Source of the DNA: Saccharibacillus sp. CPCC 101409
Lineage (GTDB): Bacteria; Bacillota; Bacilli; Paenibacillales; Paenibacillaceae
Length of the DNA: 64,000 bases
Assembly: GCF_030518235.1 (NCBI RefSeq)
Contig: NZ_JAULSA010000007.1
Coordinates: 186,001-250,000, forward strand
Reading direction: 5' to 3'
Part shown: piece by piece, positions 16,196-24,157 of the stretch
Position numbering within the stretch: position 1 is the first letter of the stretch
How the letters are laid out: every line of letters begins with the position of its first letter
Position numbers and translations under genes: made by a program
The notes under the pieces: generated by a model
What the model saw: only the letters and a program-made list of their open reading frames with translations
Databases searched by the model: none
What the model was told of the DNA's origin: nothing

Positions 16196-16267
16196 GCTGA
16201 TGTAGCTCAGGGGTAGAGCAACGCACTCGTAATGCGTAGGTCGGGGGTTCAATTCCCTTCATCAGCA
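16196..16267 (+). tRNA. tRNA-Thr (anticodon CGT)
   Basis: 72 nt. Acceptor arms GCTGATG (16196-16202) and CATCAGC (16260-16266) pair fully, with A as discriminator. The D arm has AGCTCAGGGGTAGAGC. The anticodon stem is ACGCA/TGCGT around the loop CTCGTAA with CGT at 16228-16230, reading ACG codons. The T arm carries GGGGTTCAATTCCC. The CCA end is not encoded. A promoter and a terminator flank it, so it is a single-gene unit. Confidence 0.97.
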
Positions 16268-16275
16268 TCAAGCGT

Positions 16276-16312
16276 GGCGCGGGTTTCCGGTTTCCGGAAG
16301 CCTGCGCCTTTT
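16276..16312 (+). terminator. Terminator of tRNA-Thr
   Basis: Arms 16276-16290 and 16294-16308 form a near-perfect 15-bp hairpin followed by TTTT. Confidence 0.8.
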
Positions 16313-16382
16313 CATTTTTCGGGCAAACTTCTAACCCAGTATCGTGCGAACTTCTTACTCCTATTGAATAAAAGCACATACC

Positions 16383-16411
16383 AAAAGCCCCGCTGCGACC
16401 AGCGGAGCTTG
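16383..16411 (-). terminator. Terminator of secreted-protein gene
   Basis: AGCCCCGCTG (16386-16395) pairs with CAGCGGAGCT (16400-16409). On the minus strand it is followed by a short T run just after the stop codon. Confidence 0.65.
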
Positions 16412-16414
16412 TTT

Positions 16415-16999
16415 TTATTGATTAAGGGAAAGGATATCCAGAGCCATTCCCATATAGTACTGGTACTCGGAAAAAGATTTTTCTTTGCCAGTATACGCTA
16501 GATCAAAACCTTCTTTTTCATACTTAAGATACATATTGAAATTATACTTTGTCGGAGTTTTATAAAATTTATATAAATAAGAATTTGCTGCTTTGTATCG
16601 ATTAATCGCCTTCGTATAATTCGAGAATATTTCAGGTACGCTACTGTCTGTCATGTAAGAGAGTTCGGATTTCATTGTATTAGCTGTAGCTGTAAGATCA
16701 TTAAGCTTCTTTTTTGCCATATCCAATTGCTGTTTCGTCCCATATATTTCAAATTCTCTAAGGGCTAGACTGTGAGCTGAAGAAGTTCCGCTGATCAATT
16801 CGCCCAAGGACAGCATTCTGTTAAAATCGTAAGCTCGAATCACATAGGCTCGTCCTTGATCGATAATAAGTGGGTAGCTTTCGCCTTCGTCAGTGAAATC
16901 TTCATAATAAGAATCCGCTTTTACCGCTCCGGCCGAACCCGGGAGTAACAACGTACTGGCCAATACGGCTACCACTATTCCCAAAGCAAACTTTTTCAA
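16415..16999 (-). CDS. AT-rich secreted protein of unknown function
   Basis: 194 residues from a TTG start (LKKFALG...), chosen because GAGGG lies 8 nt upstream; the nearby ATG and GTG overlap that site. The N-terminus is a signal peptide (KKFALGIVVAVLAST then PGSAGA). The mature part is helical and rich in Lys, Tyr, Asn and Ser (about residues 75-194: KKKLNDLTATANTMK, YKAANSYLYKFYKTP). I do not recognise the family. Base composition is clearly more AT-rich than its neighbours. The gene lies between tRNA-Thr and a degenerate copy of its 3' end, both signs of horizontal acquisition. Confidence 0.7.
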   Translation of the reverse strand: MKKFALGIVVAVLASTLLLPGSAGAVKADSYYEDFTDEGESYPLIIDQGRAYVIRAYDFNRMLSLGELISGTSSAHSLALREFEIYGTKQQLDMAKKKLNDLTATANTMKSELSYMTDSSVPEIFSNYTKAINRYKAANSYLYKFYKTPTKYNFNMYLKYEKEGFDLAYTGKEKSFSEYQYYMGMALDILSLNQ

Positions 17000-17083
17000 A
17001 ATCATCACCCTCTGTTTTTGTCTCCAGTTTAACAGTAAAAGAAAATGCTTGCTAGATTATTTACAAGATTATTCCAACGAAGT

Positions 17084-17113
17084 GTCGGGATTCCAATCTC
17101 CTTCATCAACATC
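17084..17113 (+). repeat. Degenerate copy of tRNA-Thr 3' end (attachment-site-like)
   Basis: Thirty nt match the T arm and acceptor end of tRNA-Thr (16240-16269) at 24 positions, including GTCGGG and CTTCATCA.CATC. The rest of the tRNA is not present. Such repeats often mark the far end of an element inserted at a tRNA gene. Confidence 0.5.
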
Positions 17114-17124
17114 CCGCAACAATC

Positions 17125-17165
17125 AAAAGCGCGAGTTCCGGACAACCGGAACTCGCGCTTTTTTG
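17125..17165. terminator. Bidirectional terminator
   Basis: Perfect 17-bp arms (17125-17141 and 17146-17162) flanked by A and T runs. It lies between the tRNA-end repeat and the dehydrogenase remnant. Confidence 0.8.
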
Positions 17166-17183
17166 CCAATCTTAATCCCTTGC

Positions 17184-17486
17184 TCAATCCCCCGAAAACA
17201 ACGCCTCGAATTTCTCCCTGCCCTGCTGCGCCGCCCAGGTATCGAAATCCGTCACGCCCGGGAGAAGCCTGCGGACCGAAGGCAGATCGGCTTTATGGCC
17301 GCCGTCGCTGTACCACTGGAACACGCCGGCCAGGATCTCGTTATATTCGCGGAACGCGTCTGCCGGGATTTCGGCGTAAGCGATCGGACGGCCGATGATC
17401 CGGCTTATCTTTTCGGTGATCTGGGCGGGTGTCAACTCGTCGCCGGCAATTTCGATCGTTTGGCCAAAGAAAATTTGTTCAGCGTC
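17184..17486 (-). pseudogene. C-terminal remnant of an NmrA-type NAD(P)H-binding protein
   Basis: The frame reads FFGQTIEIAGDELTPAQ, then ISRIIGRPIAYAEIPADAFRE and a tail ending in FSGD. This is the C-terminal third of NmrA-like reductases (usual length about 290). Directly upstream the frame meets a TAA (17487-17489), and no Rossmann start or ribosome site is present, so the gene has lost its N-terminal two thirds. A TTG inside could start an 83-residue product, but this would lack the cofactor site. It lies beside the tRNA-end repeat, so the insertion event may have cut it. Confidence 0.75.
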
Positions 17487-17539
17487 TTACCAGGTAAATC
17501 GAGACCCCCATTTCCTTACGCCGGCATATAGGAAACGCA

Positions 17540-17577
17540 AACAAGCGCGAGCTCCCGTTTTCCCGGAACTCACGCTC
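17540..17577 (-). terminator. Terminator after small protein gene
   Basis: Arms 17544-17557 and 17562-17576 pair with a few mismatches; minus-strand reading gives TTGTTT after the stem. The stem sequence resembles the hairpin at 17125. Confidence 0.5.
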
Positions 17578-17677
17578 TTTATATTTCCCGATTATATCTC
17601 CCGCGTACCGAATTTCCTCAAACACACGCCAAAAAAGCGCCTTCCCGGGCTGCTTCCGCCCGAACCAAACGCTTCGC

Positions 17678-17872
17678 CTACAAACTATATTCTTCCGCCC
17701 AGATCCGCTTCACGGCCCATCTCGGCAGAGTAACGACTTGTTCAGCTGTGTGGATATCGAATAGAAAATGATCGTCCGGGTGGCAGGTGCACACACCCTC
17801 GTAGAACTCGCCGCTTACGGCATGCAAAGTGACACTGGCATCCAGGCTGATCGCCCGCTGAATATCGATCAA
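17678..17872 (-). CDS. Small hypothetical protein
   Basis: 64 residues from a TTG preceded by GGGGGAGAG; an ATG 17 codons upstream has no ribosome site. The sequence (ASVTLHAVSGEFYEGVCTCHPDDHFLFDIHTAEQ, given here in part) suggests a small beta-barrel, with HTAEQVVTLPRWAVKRIW at the end. I do not recognise the family. It stands alone, with its own terminator candidate. It could be a chance frame, but the amino acid mix and ribosome site favour a real gene. Confidence 0.5.
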   Translation of the reverse strand: MIDIQRAISLDASVTLHAVSGEFYEGVCTCHPDDHFLFDIHTAEQVVTLPRWAVKRIWAEEYSL

Positions 17873-18163
17873 AATAAGACTCTCCCCCTGTAGAACAAGA
17901 ATAACTAAAAATACATACCACAAATAGAAGAAAAGGAAACGGATTTCGGCGTGTTTTGTGAATGTTATTTAAAATAAGTATGCCAAATTCTCCAAGCTGC
18001 CGCGTCGAATCGATCCATATTGAAGTCTGAAGGATGTTTCGAACCATTTAAACTGCGTTATTCGATAAAATCCCTAAAAAATCGACAAAAAGTACCGTAA
18101 TAATAAACAAGGAGCTATCAAGCGATTTAATAGGCTCCAATCGGTCTAAAGGTGATGGAAACG

Positions 18164-19789
18164 ATGCGGAAGCAGAAGACACCGGGTAAAAACAAAAGCA
18201 TCCCTCGCAATAAAGATCCGTATATGAAAAATAAAATCAGAGTGAGCCTGCGCGGGCTGTTCTCCATGCTTGTCGTGCTGAGCTTCCTGCTTACGCTCGG
18301 GATTACGCTGTTGTCCTCGTACCGCGCGTCGAACGAGCTGATGTTCGAACGTACGCTGGAGACGAACCGCAGCGAATCCGAGCGCGTCAGCCGGACGATG
18401 AATACTTTGTTCGTTTCAATTCGCAAAAGTCTGTCCGCTTTCACCGGCGAGATCGCGTCGCAGACGCCCAAGCACGATGCCGAAGCGCTGCGGGAAAAGT
18501 TGAAATTGATCTACCGGAGCAGCGGGTATTTCAGCTCGGTGTTTGCGGCGGACGCGGACGGGAAAGTGGTCGAGCTGTTCCCCGGCACGACCGATTCGGA
18601 TACGAAGCTGATCGACGCCGACGCGCTGGAAAAAGCGTCCGGGCGCAAAGCGGCGGCTTTGTCGTCGCCTTATATCGCGCAGGGCGGCGAGATGACCGTG
18701 CTGATGACCGAGCCGGTGTACGGCCAGGGCGGCGTCTATCTGGGCATGATCGGAGGGACGATTAGCCTGCAGGAGCCGAACCTGATCAGCGGAATCTTCG
18801 GCTCGAACGGCGTGGACCGCAACGGCTCCTACTACTACATCGTCGATTCCGAAGGCATGCTGATTTACCATCCGGACAAGACCCTGATCGGGCGCAATAT
18901 CAGCGACAATCTGGTCGTCCAGCGGCTGCGCCGGCACGAAAGCGGCAGCGGCGAGATTACGAATATGCAGGGCGTTTCGTTTCTGGCGGGGTATACGTAC
19001 GTGTCGGCCAACCGCTGGGGCGTCGTCTCGCAGACGCCGATCAGCGTGCTGATGGAGCAGCAGCAGGAGCAGATTCGCCGCACGCTGGCCGCTTCCATTC
19101 TGCCGTTTGTGGGGCTTGCGCTCGGTACGCTGTTTCTGGCGAGACGACTGGCCGCGCCGTTCGTTCTGCTGGCGGATCAGGTCGTCCGGGCGGCCAAGAG
19201 GCCGCAGGACGCGTCGATTCCAGCAGTGCGCAGGCACTGGAACCGCGAAGCGGACCTGCTCAACCGGGCGGTGCTGCTGGCCGTGGGCGAGATGAAGCGG
19301 CAGAACCGCGACCTGATCGATTCCGCGATGAAAGATCCGCTGACCGGCCTGATGAACCGGCGGGCGCTGGACGAAGCGCTGGAGAAAATGGAAGGCGACA
19401 ACCGGCCGTTTTCGCTGCTGATCGTCGACATCGACCGCTTCAAAACGGTCAACGACCGCTACGGGCATACAGCGGGCGACGAAGTGCTGAAAGCGGTGGC
19501 GCATACGCTGGAGACGACGGTCGAAGCGCGGGATCTGTGCGGGCGGTACGGAGGCGAGGAGTTCGTCGTGCTGCTGCCCGGACGCAGCGTGCTGGAGACG
19601 TACGAGATGGCCGAGCGGCTGAGAGAAGCGGTCGCGACAAGCCGGAACAAGCTGCGCATCCCCGTCACCGTGTCGATCGGCGCAGCCATCTCGCCGCTTC
19701 AGTCCAGCCGCAGCGAAGATTTGTTCGAGCTGGCCGACCAGGCGCTGTACCGGGCGAAGAAAGGCGGTCGCAACTGCGTGGTGGTCTGA
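18164..19789 (+). CDS. Membrane-bound diguanylate cyclase (dCache-GGDEF)
   Basis: 541 residues. The ATG of MRKQKTPG follows AAAGGTG by 9 nt; two upstream starts overlap the ribosome site. Order: basic N-terminus, membrane helix (about 35-55), an extracellular dCache-like sensor (about 60-300, with YYIVDSEGMLIYHPD), second membrane helix (about 310-330), short HAMP-like linker, and GGDEF domain (about 380-541) with DPLTGLMNRR and the catalytic GRYGGEEF. It should make cyclic di-GMP in response to an external signal. The inhibitory RxxD site five residues before GGEEF is not present (RDLC is found), so product inhibition may be absent. Confidence 0.93.
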   Translation: MRKQKTPGKNKSIPRNKDPYMKNKIRVSLRGLFSMLVVLSFLLTLGITLLSSYRASNELMFERTLETNRSESERVSRTMNTLFVSIRKSLSAFTGEIASQTPKHDAEALREKLKLIYRSSGYFSSVFAADADGKVVELFPGTTDSDTKLIDADALEKASGRKAAALSSPYIAQGGEMTVLMTEPVYGQGGVYLGMIGGTISLQEPNLISGIFGSNGVDRNGSYYYIVDSEGMLIYHPDKTLIGRNISDNLVVQRLRRHESGSGEITNMQGVSFLAGYTYVSANRWGVVSQTPISVLMEQQQEQIRRTLAASILPFVGLALGTLFLARRLAAPFVLLADQVVRAAKRPQDASIPAVRRHWNREADLLNRAVLLAVGEMKRQNRDLIDSAMKDPLTGLMNRRALDEALEKMEGDNRPFSLLIVDIDRFKTVNDRYGHTAGDEVLKAVAHTLETTVEARDLCGRYGGEEFVVLLPGRSVLETYEMAERLREAVATSRNKLRIPVTVSIGAAISPLQSSRSEDLFELADQALYRAKKGGRNCVVV

Positions 19790-19820
19790 ACGATCGGTTG
19801 AAAATAGCAGCAGAACTCAA

Positions 19821-19862
19821 AAAAAGCCGCGGACCGGATTCTTTTCCGGTTGGCGGTTTTTG
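19821..19862 (+). terminator. Terminator of GGDEF gene
   Basis: Arms 19821-19838 and 19845-19861 with A run before and T run after. Confidence 0.75.
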
Positions 19863-19895
19863 GCGTTCTTTGGCGTGCGCAGAGAAAAAACGCGC

Positions 19896-19936
19896 AAAAT
19901 AAAAAACGCTTCCTTCACGCTCTCTGCGGCGTTTTG
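19896..19936 (-). terminator. Probable terminator of Gly-rich membrane-protein gene
   Basis: On the minus strand AAACGC pairs with GCGTTT, followed by TTTTATTTT. The stem is short and the loop long. Confidence 0.5.
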
Positions 19937-19993
19937 GAAGACGGGTGAAGCGGGTTATTTAGATTATGTAGAAAACTTGCCGGGTACCGTTGT

Positions 19994-20242
19994 TCAATCG
20001 CAGCCGCCGTCTCCGCCTCCGCCGCCATCGCCGCCGCCCGAGTCGCAGCCGCCGCCGTCGTAGGAAGAACCGCCATCGTGCGATCCGTGATGCGAACCGA
20101 AGGTGAAACCGCTGCTTCCGTCGTACGAAGAATCGGAATCCGAGCCGCCGCCCCGCTTGTTTCGAGGTTTGGAATTCACGTAAGCGTATAGCGCGCAGAA
20201 GATGAGAAAACCCACAACCACCAGTTCAAAAGCGTGTGACAT
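19994..20242 (-). CDS. Small membrane protein with Gly/Asp/Cys-rich tail
   Basis: 82 residues from MSHAFELVVVGF, which follows GGAGG; the frame beyond has a weaker start. One membrane helix (about 5-23) is followed by a Ser/Asp/Gly region with SHHGSHDGGSS and a tail of Gly and Asp with two cysteines (GGGCDSGGGD...GGCD). Similar Gly-rich, Cys-ending tails occur on several small membrane proteins of Bacillota whose role is unknown. The composition could suit metal binding, but this is a guess. It stands alone between the GGDEF gene and the MoxR operon. Confidence 0.65.
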   Translation of the reverse strand: MSHAFELVVVGFLIFCALYAYVNSKPRNKRGGGSDSDSSYDGSSGFTFGSHHGSHDGGSSYDGGGCDSGGGDGGGGGDGGCD

Positions 20243-20483
20243 GTTTACAGCCTCCTTGTTTTCGAAAATGAAAAGATAGGTTCGGAGGGCTTGCAAGGTT
20301 CGTTATTCGTTTGAAGAAACGAACGATGCGCCGCTCCTTACTCTGTTATACGCCGCCGTTGCGCAGAAGATTCGTCTTTTTTGTAAAATCTCAATTCTTT
20401 TTGCGGCGTCAAAGTCGCGGGAAGCAAAACGATTGTGCTAATATGGGAACATACGATCCGATTCGCGGGATAGGAGGAACAAG

Positions 20484-21590
20484 ATGAGCATGGATATGAT
20501 CAAACCGCCGGCCGAAGCTCTGCACGAGCGGGAACTGCTGGCGCTGAGAGCCGAAGAACAGGGGAAGCGTCCGCCGAACTGGCTGCTGTCGCCGGCTTCC
20601 GTGCGCGACTTTATTATCGGCCGGGAGCGGCCCGCCGTGCTCGACGGAGAGCCGGTGGAGATTACGCGCAAGTTCTACGGCAACGACGTGCTGATCGAGC
20701 GCGCGGTCGTCACGCTGGCCGGCAACCGGGGGCTGATGCTCGTCGGCGAACCCGGCACGGCCAAAACGATGCTGAGCGAGCTGCTGTCGGCGGCGATTTC
20801 CGGCACCAGCCTCAATACGATCCAGGGCACGGCCGGCACGACGGAAGATGCGATCAAGTATTCGTGGAACTACGCGATGCTGCTGGACAAAGGGCCGTCG
20901 GAAGCCGCGCTTGTGCCTTCGCCGCTGTATCAGGGGATGAAGAACGGCATCCTGACCCGCTTCGAGGAGATCACCCGCTGCCCGTCGGAGGCGCAGGACA
21001 GCTTGATCAGCATCCTGAGCGACAAAGTGATGAATATCCCCGAGCTTGCAAACGGCGTGCTGTTCGCGTCTCCCGGCTTCAATGTGATTGCCACCGCCAA
21101 TATCCGCGACAAAGGCGTCAACGAAATGAGCAGCGCGCTCAAGCGGCGGTTCAACTTCGAGACCATTCGCCCTATCGACAACGTGAAGATGGAAGCGCGG
21201 ATTATCGAGGCGCAGGCGGGCAATTTGCTTATACATAGCGGCGTCGACGCCGAAGTGGACCGCGACGTGGTGGAACTGCTGGCGACAACGTTCATGGAAC
21301 TGCGGACCGGCATCACGCGCGAAGGCTACAAGATCGATGTGCCGCAGGCGGTGATGAGCACGGCGGAAGCCGTTTCCGTATACGTGCAGAGCGCCATGAC
21401 TTCGTATTATTACGAAGGCGGCGGAGTTTCGCTGGAGCGGCTGGTGCAGAATATGCTCGGCACGATCGCAAAAGAAAGCGAGAAGGACCTGGGCGCGCTC
21501 AAAACGTATTTCTCGAAAGTCGTCAAAGAGCGGGCCAAAACGGACGAACGCTGGGACGCGTACTACAAGGAGAAAAAATGGATCGGCTGA
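20484..21590 (+). CDS. MoxR-family AAA+ ATPase, YehL-like
   Basis: 368 residues after AGGAGG. Walker A is GEPGTAKT (about residue 90), sensor 1 IATAN, and arginine finger region SSALKRRF. The long N-terminal extension (about 1-60) and overall layout match the YehL branch of MoxR ATPases. MoxR proteins usually work with a VWA-domain partner to remodel or assemble target complexes. This is the first gene of a tight run: the DUF5682 gene overlaps it by 13 nt, and the VWA gene follows. That order matches yehL-yehM-yehP of E. coli, whose cellular role is not established. Confidence 0.9.
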   Translation: MSMDMIKPPAEALHERELLALRAEEQGKRPPNWLLSPASVRDFIIGRERPAVLDGEPVEITRKFYGNDVLIERAVVTLAGNRGLMLVGEPGTAKTMLSELLSAAISGTSLNTIQGTAGTTEDAIKYSWNYAMLLDKGPSEAALVPSPLYQGMKNGILTRFEEITRCPSEAQDSLISILSDKVMNIPELANGVLFASPGFNVIATANIRDKGVNEMSSALKRRFNFETIRPIDNVKMEARIIEAQAGNLLIHSGVDAEVDRDVVELLATTFMELRTGITREGYKIDVPQAVMSTAEAVSVYVQSAMTSYYYEGGGVSLERLVQNMLGTIAKESEKDLGALKTYFSKVVKERAKTDERWDAYYKEKKWIG

Positions 21591-24157
21591 ACGGCGGGGC
21601 GGAGGAGCGCATCGCGCTTCCGCCCGGCGCGGCCGCGGAGGAAGAAGTGCGCCGGCTGGACGGGATTTTTGCGAAGCAGGTATTCGATCTTGACGGTCCG
21701 GTCGTGTATTTCCCGATCCGGCACCACAGCCCGGCCTGTTCGCACCATCTGCTGCGGACTTTTGCGGACTATAAGCCGGACATCGTGCTGATCGAAGGGC
21801 CGGAAAGCGGCAGTCCGCTGATCTCGGTGCTGGCCGATCCGGCAACGCGGGCGCCGGTCAGCTTGTATTACGGGTACGAGGACGGCGGCGGGCGGGGCTC
21901 GTGCTATTTTCCGCTGCTGGACTATTCGCCGGAATACGCGGCGATCCGGGAAGCGGCGGCGCGGGGAATACCCGCGCGCTTTATCGACCTGGATTATCGG
22001 GGCCGGGCTGAGGACCGGGAGGAGGACGGCAAAGCCTCCTACCAGGACGAGTCGCTGCTGGCCGGCTCGGCTTTTATCGAGCGGCTGTGCCGGGCGAGCC
22101 GGGTCCGCAGCTTCGACGAGCTGTGGGAGCGGGCATTCGAGATCGGCGGCCTGAGCCGCTCCGCGCGCGAATTCGCGCGGGGCGTATTCGCGTACTGCAC
22201 GCTGTCGCGAATGACCTACACGCCGGAGAGGCTGCGGCGCGAAGGCGACCTGGACCGCGAAGCGCGCATGCGGGCGCGCATCGAAGAAGCGCGGGCGGAA
22301 TACGGCCGCGTGCTGGTGGTGACCGGAGGATTCCATACCTACGGGCTGATCGGGGCGGACGGCGCGTCGCCTGCGGCCGGGTCCGGCCAGGCCGAAGCGG
22401 GCGGCGGAGCCCGCGGCCGCGTGGCGAAGAGCGAAGGCGCGGCTGTCGGGGCTTCGCCGAAGACCCGAAGCGCAAGCGCCTCCGCCGAATCCGGTGTCGT
22501 CGGCCGGATCTACCCCATGGTGTACACGTTCCAGGAAGCCGACCGGCTGAACGGGTACGCCAGCGGCATGCCGCATGTCGGCTATTACGACCGGATCTGG
22601 AAGCGGCTGTCGGCGAAGAAGCCGGACTCCGATCCGTACGCAAGCACGGCGCTCGACCTGCTGGCGCGGCTCGGCCATGAACTGCGGGGCGAGGCCGAAA
22701 CCGTGTCCACCTCGGACGCGATCGAAGCGTACGGGATGCTTCAAGGACTGGCCGCGCTGCGGGGCAAAAGCGCCGGCGGCGCGTACGAACTGCTCGACGC
22801 GGTAACGGCGTCGTTTGTCAAAGGCGAGCGCACGCTCGCGGCGGACCGGCCGCTGGAGAAGCTGCTGGCCCTCATGACCGGCGACGCCGTCGGCGAGATC
22901 GCCCCCAGCGAGTTCGCCGTCCCGATCGTCGAAGACTTCAAAGCGCGCGCCGCGGCCTGCCGCCTCAATCTCAAAGCGACCGGCCGCCACCGCCGGACGC
23001 TGGAACTGTACGCCAGGCCCGCGCACCGCGAAGCCAGCCGGCTGCTGCACTGCGCCGAATTTCTCGGCACGGACTTCGCGAAGAAAGAATCCGGCCCGGA
23101 TTGGATATCCCGCCGGGACATGAACCTCGTCCGGGAAACGTGGACGTATTCGTACTCGTCGCGCGTCGAAGCGCGGCTGATCGAGAACTCGATCTACGGC
23201 GGCACCGTCGCCGAAGCGGCGCAGGCGCGCATCGAAGAAGAGATGGACAAGGTTCCCGTCCACCACAGCGGACAGCTCGCGCACTGGCTGCTGCGGGCGC
23301 TGGTGCTGGGCCTGGAAGAACTGGCCGGGCGGCTGTTCGACCGGGTGGAAACCGCGCTGCGGCAGGACGGAAGCTTCCTGTCGCTGTGCGATACGCTGGA
23401 CGCGCTGGACCGCATCCTCGGCCAGCGGCGGCTGCTCGGGGTGACGGACGAGCGGCGGCTGAGCCGTTTGTCCGGCGAGGCTTTCGAAGCGGCCGTCTCG
23501 CGCATCGGCGGCCTGAACGGGCTGAACCCGGACGAGCAGCCCCGCGCCGTCGAAGGGCTCAAGCTGCTGCATATGCTGTCGGACCCGCGGTCCGGCCGTT
23601 CAAGCGAACCCGGCGAATCGGGCCGGCCCGGCGCGGCGGGCGAAGCGAAGGGGACGCCGCGCGACGAAGCTTTTCGCGACCGCCTGGGCGAGCTGCTGGC
23701 GGCGAAAGACCTGTCGCCCCGGCTCGAAGGCGCGGCGGCCGCGATCCTGGTTCGCCTGGGCGAGCGCGAACCGGCCGAGATTTCCCGGCGCGCCCGGGCC
23801 TATATGCTGGGCTCGCCGGAACAGGTGCTCAAGACGGCGGAGTATTTGCAGGGCGTGTTCTCGCTGGCGCGCGACGCGCTGCTGGAGGGCGATACCCTGC
23901 TCGGCGACCTGAGCGGCCTGCTGGAACGGCTTGCGCACGAAGACTTTTTGCGGCTGCTGCCCGAACTGCGGCTGGCGTTTACGTTCTTCACGCCGCCGGA
24001 GGCGTCGCGCATCGCCGAACGCGTCGCGAATCTCTACGGCGTGCCGGCCTGCCGGCTGGAAGAAGCGGCGGTCGACGAGCGCGATCTGCTCTACGCCCGG
24101 CGGCTCGACGAACACATCCGAAAGGAGTTTGCCGTATGGAAACTGGAACCGGAATGA
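21578..24157 (+). CDS. DUF5682 family protein, YehM-like
   Basis: 859 residues; the start overlaps the end of the MoxR gene. Early motifs PVVYFPIRHHSPACSHHLL and DIVLIEGPESG are the hallmark of DUF5682. Those His/Glu clusters look like a catalytic or metal site, but the activity is not known. GRVLVVTGGFHTYGL (about 245-260) is a second conserved patch. A low-complexity Ala/Gly segment (about 265-305) and another near 670-700 look like linkers. The C-terminal half is helical. It is coupled to the MoxR and VWA genes by overlaps of 13 and 22 nt, so the three should be made together. Confidence 0.88.
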   Translation: MDRLNGGAEERIALPPGAAAEEEVRRLDGIFAKQVFDLDGPVVYFPIRHHSPACSHHLLRTFADYKPDIVLIEGPESGSPLISVLADPATRAPVSLYYGYEDGGGRGSCYFPLLDYSPEYAAIREAAARGIPARFIDLDYRGRAEDREEDGKASYQDESLLAGSAFIERLCRASRVRSFDELWERAFEIGGLSRSAREFARGVFAYCTLSRMTYTPERLRREGDLDREARMRARIEEARAEYGRVLVVTGGFHTYGLIGADGASPAAGSGQAEAGGGARGRVAKSEGAAVGASPKTRSASASAESGVVGRIYPMVYTFQEADRLNGYASGMPHVGYYDRIWKRLSAKKPDSDPYASTALDLLARLGHELRGEAETVSTSDAIEAYGMLQGLAALRGKSAGGAYELLDAVTASFVKGERTLAADRPLEKLLALMTGDAVGEIAPSEFAVPIVEDFKARAAACRLNLKATGRHRRTLELYARPAHREASRLLHCAEFLGTDFAKKESGPDWISRRDMNLVRETWTYSYSSRVEARLIENSIYGGTVAEAAQARIEEEMDKVPVHHSGQLAHWLLRALVLGLEELAGRLFDRVETALRQDGSFLSLCDTLDALDRILGQRRLLGVTDERRLSRLSGEAFEAAVSRIGGLNGLNPDEQPRAVEGLKLLHMLSDPRSGRSSEPGESGRPGAAGEAKGTPRDEAFRDRLGELLAAKDLSPRLEGAAAAILVRLGEREPAEISRRARAYMLGSPEQVLKTAEYLQGVFSLARDALLEGDTLLGDLSGLLERLAHEDFLRLLPELRLAFTFFTPPEASRIAERVANLYGVPACRLEEAAVDERDLLYARRLDEHIRKEFAVWKLEPE

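Noticed and set aside
21563-23572. Long minus-strand frame opposite the DUF5682 gene
   Set aside because: Shadow of a conserved protein; no start signal and no recognisable domain.
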